Positions 26,063 through 30,340 of a DNA stretch of 30,340 nucleotides are shown piece after piece (the stretch's first letter is position 1; every line of letters begins with the position of its first letter). Source of the DNA: DATCJU01 sp036562635 (GTDB lineage: Bacteria > Actinomycetota > Actinomycetes > Mycobacteriales > Pseudonocardiaceae). The notes under the pieces are model-generated. The model saw nothing but the letters and a program-made list of their open reading frames with translations. It ran no database searches and was not told where the DNA came from. The translations under genes and the position numbers were made by a program. Location: positions 1-30,340 of the forward strand of contig DATCJU010000108.1 in NCBI GenBank assembly GCA_036562635.1, read 5' to 3'.

Positions 26063-26577
26063 GTCGATCCGCCTCCCTGACCTACGCCATCGAGAACACC
26101 TCAATCCCGGTATTGATCAGCGTAGGGGGTTCGCGTCCGGGTCGCGCGGCGTACCACACATGTCCGGATCGGCGAGGTCATGCGACGGCCCAGCCGGATG
26201 AACGCCCCGAGCAGTTGCGCGATCGCTGACGGTCACCGGGAGATGATCGCATCACGAACCCTGCGCACATGGCAAGTCGGTTCACCGTTCGTTCGATGGC
26301 AAGTCGGTTCACCGTTCGTTCGAAGGGGCGTGACCCGGTCGTTCCGTGTCGGAAGCCACACCTGGGTGACCGCGTGCGCGAGGGTTTCCGGCATGGGCTA
26401 CCCTTCCGGCGCTTCTCACCTCCGTAACCGGGTTGCGAATCGATTCGGCGAGACGTTTCGGGCGCGGAGGGGATCGAGACCGTCGTCACTTCCGACGGCG
26501 GGCACAAACCAGCGTGCTGGGACGTTGACCAGCGGAACGAACACTGTCTCCGTTGTTGACCACAGGGGTGAATCAAG
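26063..26577. other. 515-bp divergent intergenic region between cei and DUF4193
   Basis: No gene is seen. It holds a perfect 27-bp tandem repeat (26269-26322), a 12-bp palindrome CGAATCGATTCG (26436-26447), and two TTGACC hexamers (about 26524 and 26556) near the DUF4193 start, neither with a convincing -10. It is unusually long for this compact region and less GC-biased than the flanking genes. Confidence 0.6.
26269..26322. repeat. Perfect 27-bp direct tandem repeat, two copies
   Basis: Bases 26269-26295 are repeated exactly as 26296-26322 (unit begins ATGGCAAGTCGG and ends GTTCGTTCG). It lies about 210 bp upstream of the cei start and 255 bp upstream of DUF4193. Confidence 0.9.
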
Positions 26578-26877
26578 ATGGCGACCGACTACGACGCGCC
26601 GCGCCGGAGCCAGGACGATGACCTGGCCGAGGACTCGCTCGAGGAGCTGAAGGCTCGGCGCAACGAGACCCAGTCGGGCGTGGTCGACGTCGACGAGTCG
26701 GAGACCGCGGAGAACTTCGAGCTGCCCGGCGCCGACCTGTCCGGCGAGGAGCTCACGGTCAAGGTGCTGCCCAAGCAGGCGGACGAGTTCACCTGCTCGA
26801 GCTGCTTCCTGGTGCACCACCGGAGCCGGCTGGCGGAGGAGCGCAACGGGCAGCCGATCTGCCGCGACTGCGCCTGA
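26578..26877 (+). CDS. DUF4193 zinc-ribbon protein
   Basis: The 99-residue acidic protein matches DUF4193. It has an N-terminal disordered part (MATDYDAPRRSQDDDLAEDS, LEELKARRNE), a middle acidic stretch (DESETAENFELPGADLSG) and a C-terminal CSSCFLVHHRSRLAEE...CRDCA. The two CxxC pairs form a probable zinc ribbon, like a small RNA polymerase- or ribosome-associated factor. Function is unknown. ATG at 26578 follows AGGGGTGAATC. A perfect terminator follows; DUF3093 is convergent. Confidence 0.92.
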   Translation: MATDYDAPRRSQDDDLAEDSLEELKARRNETQSGVVDVDESETAENFELPGADLSGEELTVKVLPKQADEFTCSSCFLVHHRSRLAEERNGQPICRDCA

Positions 26878-26943
26878 GGGCGAGACACGCCCGGACGAAC
26901 TGGGGACGGAACACGGTCGCCGGACGGCGACCACGGAACGGAT

Positions 26944-26973
26944 GTGGGCACCCGCCGTGCGGCGGGTGCCCAC
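26944..26973. terminator. Bidirectional terminator between DUF4193 and DUF3093
   Basis: A 13-bp perfect stem (26944-26956 with 26961-26973) with a GTGC tetraloop, between convergent genes. Confidence 0.8.
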
Positions 26974-26999
26974 TGTCATGTCGGCGGGGCCGACGAGGT

Positions 27000-27539
27000 T
27001 CACCGCATATCAGGACCGCGTCGGAGCAGTTCGGCGACCCGCTCGGGGTGACGCGTGCTGAACTGCCAGTACGGTGTCGGGTCGTCCGGATCGGTCAGAT
27101 GGACTCGCACCATCGATCCCACCCAGGGTCGGTGCACGACGAAGGCCGCCGGGTCCAGGCCCGGTCCCATGGCCTTGCGTTTGGCCGCGGGGGGGATCAC
27201 CTCCACCTCACCCACGAACCGCAGGGGGAGGTGCGCGTCGTCCACCCACAGCTCGTCGTCACGGATCTGCACTCGCACCCTGCCGAGCCACAGCAGGAAA
27301 CCGATCGTCAGCGGCACGGTGACCAGGTAGGGCAGCCAGGCCCGGACACCCGGATAGCCCATGTGCACCTCCGCGGCGAGCAGCACCGCTCCCAGCAGGG
27401 GCAGCGGGTACCACCACAGCGGTACGCCGAGCCGCTCGGAGAACCGAGGGGCTCCCTTCTCGGTCGGGTGCTGTTGTTGCTGCTCGGCCACGTTGCCAGC
27501 ACCTCCACCCGATGCGGCCGTGCCTGCACTGGAACTCAC
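27000..27539 (-). CDS. DUF3093 membrane protein
   Basis: The protein (about 179 residues) has a Ser/Gly/Gln-rich N-terminus, two membrane segments (WWYPLPLLGAVLLAAEVHMG and LPYLVTVPLTIGFLLWLG) and a cytosolic beta-rich domain (VQIRDDELWVDDAHLPLRFVG) ending HPERVAELLRR. This is DUF3093, an actinobacterial family of unknown function linked to dut. GTG at 27539 has no ribosome site; TACCCT lies exactly 6 nt upstream on its strand, which fits a leaderless transcript starting at the GTG. A frame extension upstream would run into dut. Confidence 0.88.
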   Translation of the reverse strand: MSSSAGTAASGGGAGNVAEQQQQHPTEKGAPRFSERLGVPLWWYPLPLLGAVLLAAEVHMGYPGVRAWLPYLVTVPLTIGFLLWLGRVRVQIRDDELWVDDAHLPLRFVGEVEVIPPAAKRKAMGPGLDPAAFVVHRPWVGSMVRVHLTDPDDPTPYWQFSTRHPERVAELLRRGPDMR

Positions 27540-27545
27540 GCCGTC

Positions 27546-27555
27546 AGGGTAGTCT
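27546..27555. promoter_or_regulatory. Overlapping divergent -10 elements for DUF3093 and dut
   Basis: On the plus strand TAGTCT (27550-27555) lies 8 nt before the dut GTG. On the minus strand TACCCT (27551-27546) lies 6 nt before the DUF3093 GTG. The two TAnnnT hexamers share the TA pair at 27550-27551. Both spacings fit leaderless initiation at or near the start codon. Confidence 0.6.
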
Positions 27556-27563
27556 CGCGCTTC

Positions 27564-28073
27564 GTGTCGCAAGCTCAGGCGGCCAGTGTCGAAGTGTTGT
27601 TGACCCGGCTCGACCCGGGTGTCCCACTACCTAGTTACGCCCATCCCGGTGATGCCGGCGCCGATTTGGTCACCACCACGGACCTGGTGCTCGCCCCCGG
27701 CGAGCGTGCGGTCGTGGGAACCGGTGTGGCGATCGCGCTGCCCGAGGGCTATGCCGGTTTCGTGCATCCGCGGTCCGGGCTGGCAGCCAGAGTGGGGCTG
27801 AGCGTGGTGAACACCCCAGGAACCATCGACTCGGGGTACCGGGGCGAGATCCGGGTGTGTTTGATCAACCACGACATCCGGGAGCCGGTGGTGCTACGGC
27901 GCGGTGACAGGATCGCTCAATTGGTGATCCAGCGTGTCGAGCGCGCTCGGTTCCGGGAGGTTCCGGAGCTGCCAGACTCGGTACGCGGGGCCGGCGGTTA
28001 CGGCTCCACGGGCGGGCACCGCGTGCTGGGTGTGTCGGCGGAGGCCGGCACGGAACGATCGACGGAGGGTTGA
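27564..28073 (+). CDS. dut: dUTP diphosphatase
   Basis: The 169-residue protein has the five motifs of trimeric dUTPase: GDAGADL, HPRSGLA, NTPGTIDSGYRGEI (motif 3 with the catalytic Asp), RGDRIAQLVI and the C-terminal RGAGGYGSTGGH that closes over the substrate. It hydrolyses dUTP to dUMP, preventing uracil incorporation in DNA. GTG at 27564 is chosen because VSQAQAASVEVLLTRLD fits the family N-terminus and the coding start of DUF3093 is just 24 bp away. There is no good ribosome site, consistent with a leaderless mRNA. The DUF3710 gene follows after 5 bp. Confidence 0.96.
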   Translation: MSQAQAASVEVLLTRLDPGVPLPSYAHPGDAGADLVTTTDLVLAPGERAVVGTGVAIALPEGYAGFVHPRSGLAARVGLSVVNTPGTIDSGYRGEIRVCLINHDIREPVVLRRGDRIAQLVIQRVERARFREVPELPDSVRGAGGYGSTGGHRVLGVSAEAGTERSTEG

Positions 28074-28078
28074 GGGGC

Positions 28079-28756
28079 ATGTTCGGATGGCGGCGACGCC
28101 AGCGCGGGCGACACCACGCACGCGAGGGAGTGGAGTACGCCGTTGAGGAGTGGGACGACGCGGCGGAGGAGGACGCTCCGCTCACCGGGCCCTTCGACTC
28201 CGAGGAGGCTCCCGATGACGGCGTCTCCCGGCTCGATCTCGGTTCGGTGCGGATCCCGCTCCCCGACGGTGCCCAACTTCAGGTGGAGGTGGACCCCGCC
28301 GGTCCGGTTCGCGCGGTGCACCTGCTCACGCCGATGGGCCGCCTGACGATCAACGCCTACGCCGCGCCCCGGTCCAGCGGTCTGTGGGGCGAGGTCAGCC
28401 GGGAGCTGATGCAGCAGCTGCGTCAGGACGGTGCCCGGGTGCGCCGGGAGCAGGGCGAGTGGGGTGACGAACTCGTCGTGGTCTCGCCCCAGGTGACACT
28501 GCGCTTCATCGGGGTGGACCGGCCCCGCTGGCTGTTGCGTGCGGTGGGAGCCGGGCCGAGCGAGCACGCCGAGCAGCTGGCCACGTTGCTGCGGGACGTG
28601 GTGCGCGACACCGTGGTGGTCCGTGGCAAGGAGCCGCTCCCGGTGCGCACTCCGCTGCCCATCGAGTTGCCCGACCAGATCGCACGGCACCTCAGGCAGA
28701 TGCAGCAGGCCCAGCAGGCCCAGCCGATGCAGCAGGCCCAGCCGATACAGCGGTAG
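28079..28756 (+). CDS. DUF3710 protein
   Basis: The 225-residue cytosolic protein has a basic start (MFGWRRRQRGRHH), an acidic segment, and the DUF3710 core: RLDLGSVRIPLPDGAQLQVE, HLLTPMGRLTINAYAAPRS, GLWGEVSRELMQQLRQDG, and FIGVDRPRWLLRAVGAG. Function is unknown; the dut-DUF3710 pair is conserved in actinobacteria. ATG at 28079 follows GAGGGTTGAGGGGC, 5 bp after dut, so they form an operon. The C-terminus is a Gln-rich repeat (QMQQAQQAQPMQQAQPIQR), and the last 65 bp overlap the end of the convergent hydrolase gene. Confidence 0.93.
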   Translation: MFGWRRRQRGRHHAREGVEYAVEEWDDAAEEDAPLTGPFDSEEAPDDGVSRLDLGSVRIPLPDGAQLQVEVDPAGPVRAVHLLTPMGRLTINAYAAPRSSGLWGEVSRELMQQLRQDGARVRREQGEWGDELVVVSPQVTLRFIGVDRPRWLLRAVGAGPSEHAEQLATLLRDVVRDTVVVRGKEPLPVRTPLPIELPDQIARHLRQMQQAQQAQPMQQAQPIQR

Positions 28757-29621
28757 GGAGCCGGCCGGTTCCCCGCACCGGGGGACCGACCGGGGCCTCC
28801 GTCCGGGCCCGGTCCTGGGTGTGCCGGGCCCGGGGGAACGGTTCGCTCACCGCACCATCGCCGCGTTCGCGGTCACCCGTTCGGTGGTCCGTCGTGCCCT
28901 GCCCCGCGTGCCGGGGGTGTGCGGCCCGGAGCCAGGCGAGCACCGCGGCGCGCCCCAGGGACTCCGGGTCGGCACCCAGCAGGCTCAACGTGACGTCCCG
29001 GCGGGCCACCTGCGGCAGGGCCCGCACCCATCGGCCGGCCACCTCCGGTGGGTGTACCGGATCGTCCGTGCAGGCCGCGATTCCCACGGGCACGGTCAGC
29101 CCCCGAAGCTGCTCCTCGGTGGGCGCGGGATGAGCTGCTGCGGCGGCCAGGGAGACCGCCAGGCCCGCGCCGTGGCGCCGCCAGGAGCGGTTCAGCTCGG
29201 CGGTCAGCCAGGCGGGGGTGTCCCGGGTGGCGATCGCCAGGGCCGCGTCCAGTCCCTGGGCGCGCACCAGCGTCGCGTTCCACCGTGCGGCCACCGCCGC
29301 CGGGGCGTCGCCCGGGTCGCCGCACCAGGCGGGCAGCGCTGCCAGCAGGCCGGTGCAGCGGTGCTGGTTGCACAGCGCCCACTCCACGGCCAGGTGGCCA
29401 CCCAGGGAAACCCCGCCCACCAGGATCGGCCCGGTTGCGGTGGCGACCCGGTCCAGGGCCCGCAGGTAGTGGGAGATCAGGTCGGGGCCGGGAGTCGGTG
29501 GTATCGCGACCAGGCGAAAACCGACCGCGGCCAGAGGACGGGCGAACGCGGAGGAGACGAACTCCTCGTCGGAGCCGGCACCGGGAAGCAGCACCGCGGT
29601 ACCCGTGGTCACCGAAGGCAC
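28692..29621 (-). CDS. Alpha/beta hydrolase-fold protein
   Basis: The 309-residue protein has an alpha/beta hydrolase layout: oxyanion-like LLPGAGSDEE near the N-terminus, nucleophile elbow GGVSLGGH with Ser72, and VPVGIAACTDDPVHPPEVAGR, containing the probable acid Asp. The catalytic His is not obvious. Reaction and substrate are unknown; in mycobacteria a similar hypothetical gene (Rv2695, from memory) occupies this place. GTG at 29621 follows AGGA at 7 nt and precedes a natural first strand (TAVLLPG). The last 60 or so residues are low-complexity (ending SAGPAASAGPAGPAASA) and overlap the 3' end of DUF3710 in antisense. Confidence 0.82.
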   Translation of the reverse strand: MPSVTTGTAVLLPGAGSDEEFVSSAFARPLAAVGFRLVAIPPTPGPDLISHYLRALDRVATATGPILVGGVSLGGHLAVEWALCNQHRCTGLLAALPAWCGDPGDAPAAVAARWNATLVRAQGLDAALAIATRDTPAWLTAELNRSWRRHGAGLAVSLAAAAAHPAPTEEQLRGLTVPVGIAACTDDPVHPPEVAGRWVRALPQVARRDVTLSLLGADPESLGRAAVLAWLRAAHPRHAGQGTTDHRTGDRERGDGAVSEPFPRARHTQDRARTEAPVGPPVRGTGRLPTAVSAGPAASAGPAGPAASA

Positions 29622-29639
29622 GGACCCATCCTGCCGTCC

Positions 29640-29715
29640 GGCGCAACCGACCTTGGTAGGAATCGGATTCACACTATCTGACCTGGTGAAAAACCCATAT
29701 GGCAGATCGTGTGGG
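29640..29715. promoter_or_regulatory. AT-rich divergent promoter region (hydrolase / OB-fold operon)
   Basis: This is the most AT-rich patch in the region. Plus-strand candidate: TTGGTA, 16 nt, TATCTG. Minus-strand candidate -10: TAGTGT, overlapping it. The elements are weak matches and unproven. Confidence 0.35.
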
Positions 29716-29815
29716 GACCTGCCGCGGGTCGCGCTCCACATGTCGGGCCGGATGGCTACGCTGGCCTTGCACAGGCCCACCAGGACGTGGGCCCCAGAGG
29801 CACAGGAGCTTCGAC

Positions 29816-30193
29816 ATGAGTAGCACCGGAGGCGGTTACTGGCGCCGCCTCGTCCGTCGGCTCACCAGCGACGTTGCGGAACTGGACGCCGATGACCTGT
29901 CCCGGCGTGCCGAGGAGGGGGGCGCCCGGCGAGCAGTGGACTGCCGCTGTGGAGAGGAGGTCACGGTGCTGGGGCGCGTGCGTACTGTGGAGCTGTGTCC
30001 ACGTGACGCCGTGGCCACGCTCGAGGCGGAGCTGTACGACGGCACCGACGGCGTGACCCTGGTCTGGCTGGGCCGCCGGCGCATCCCCGGGATCGAACCC
30101 GGACGCACGATCAAGGCCCAGGGACGGATCGCCCTGCGTGACGGCCGGAAGGTGCTCTACAACCCCTACTACGAACTGCAGACCATCTCATGA
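29816..30193 (+). CDS. OB-fold nucleic-acid-binding domain protein
   Basis: The 125-residue protein has an N-terminal helix (YWRRLVRRLTSDVAELDADDL) and a five-strand OB fold (EEVTVLGRVRTVELCP, ATLEAELYDGTDGVTLVWLGRR, IKAQGRIALRDGRKVLYNPYYE), close to the tRNA-anticodon/RecG-wedge type OB folds. Binding of RNA or DNA is likely from the fold; no partner is known. Two cysteines (CRC) sit before the first strand. ATG at 29816 follows AGGAG. It overlaps the next gene by ATGA, so both are cotranslated. Confidence 0.9.
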   Translation: MSSTGGGYWRRLVRRLTSDVAELDADDLSRRAEEGGARRAVDCRCGEEVTVLGRVRTVELCPRDAVATLEAELYDGTDGVTLVWLGRRRIPGIEPGRTIKAQGRIALRDGRKVLYNPYYELQTIS

Positions 30194-30340
30194 ATGAACC
30201 CCAGGCGCGTGCCACCGACGATGCCGAGCGGCACCACCTCCCCCGAGTCGGTGAGCTCGGGGTGTCCGGCGAGCACCAGGAGCGGGACGCCCGGTCGCCG
30301 GACACCGAACGGAACGAGGCGATGCCCACGCTGCTGGAGC
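30190..30340 (+). CDS. DUF3159 membrane protein, N-terminal part (runs off the window)
   Basis: ATG at 30190 overlaps the OB-fold stop by 4 nt (ATGA). The 50 visible residues are hydrophilic (MNEPQARATDDAERHHLPRV and on) and end in EAMPTLLE. That is where I recall the membrane DUF3159 domain beginning in relatives, and DUF3159 follows the OB-fold gene in mycobacteria. The domain itself lies outside, so identity rests on position and this short stretch. Confidence 0.6.
   Translation, partial: MNEPQARATDDAERHHLPRVGELGVSGEHQERDARSPDTERNEAMPTLLE

Noticed and set aside
26416..27003. Minus-strand open frame opposite DUF4193
   Set aside because: DUF4193 has a ribosome site and a conserved zinc ribbon; the antisense frame crosses its terminator.

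Overview
The window is very GC-rich, with GTG and TTG starts, many perfect GC-rich hairpins between genes, a WhiB-family regulator, DUF3039/3093/3099/3159/3710/4193 proteins and a primary sigma factor with an Ala/Lys/Ser-rich N-terminal extension. Together these point to a high-GC actinobacterium, most likely of the Pseudonocardiales (Saccharopolyspora/Actinopolyspora-like). This is inferred from gene content and protein style, not from a database search. From memory, the gene order resembles an expanded version of the mycobacterial sigA-sigB neighbourhood (ppgK, suhB, cei, DUF4193, DUF3093, dut, DUF3710, a hydrolase, an OB-fold protein and DUF3159 on one side; DUF3099, DUF3039 and YihY between the sigma genes).

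Region 1 (1-6.8 kb): the 5' part of a class I fumarase; a tyrosine phosphatase; a SigB-type group 2 sigma factor with an ECF-like promoter; D-aminoacyl-tRNA deacylase; a two-domain methyltransferase; a membrane J-domain protein with a NERD-like C-terminus; and a DUF3099 membrane protein. Region 2 (6.8-15.2 kb): a pseudouridine degradation pair (psuG-psuK, ATGA overlap), DUF3039, a long leader with tandem inverted repeats before a secreted orphan protein, a STAS anti-anti-sigma-like protein, a WhiB3/WhiD-type regulator, a YihY membrane protein and a DEAH helicase.

Region 3 (15.2-20.4 kb): a complete sugar ABC importer of the xylose type (lipoprotein xylF, half-size ATPase xylG, permease xylH), followed by a ROK repressor. 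A hairpin lies between xylF and xylG and another before the ROK gene. Region 4 (20.4-30.3 kb): a DUF7455 mini-protein, an EamA exporter, the primary sigma factor sigA, polyphosphate glucokinase, an inositol monophosphatase, Cei, DUF4193, the divergent DUF3093/dut pair separated by only 24 bp, DUF3710, an alpha/beta hydrolase, an OB-fold protein and the start of a DUF3159 protein.

Most genes are housekeeping or stress-related. I found no tRNA, rRNA, CRISPR array, transposase, phage gene or obvious defence cassette. The signals most worth checking are the overlapping leaderless -10 elements between DUF3093 and dut, about 200 bp of near-identical DNA shared by sigA and sigB, the J-domain/NERD membrane fusion, the ECF-type promoter at sigB, a perfect 27-bp tandem repeat upstream of cei/DUF4193, and the structured leader of the secreted orphan.
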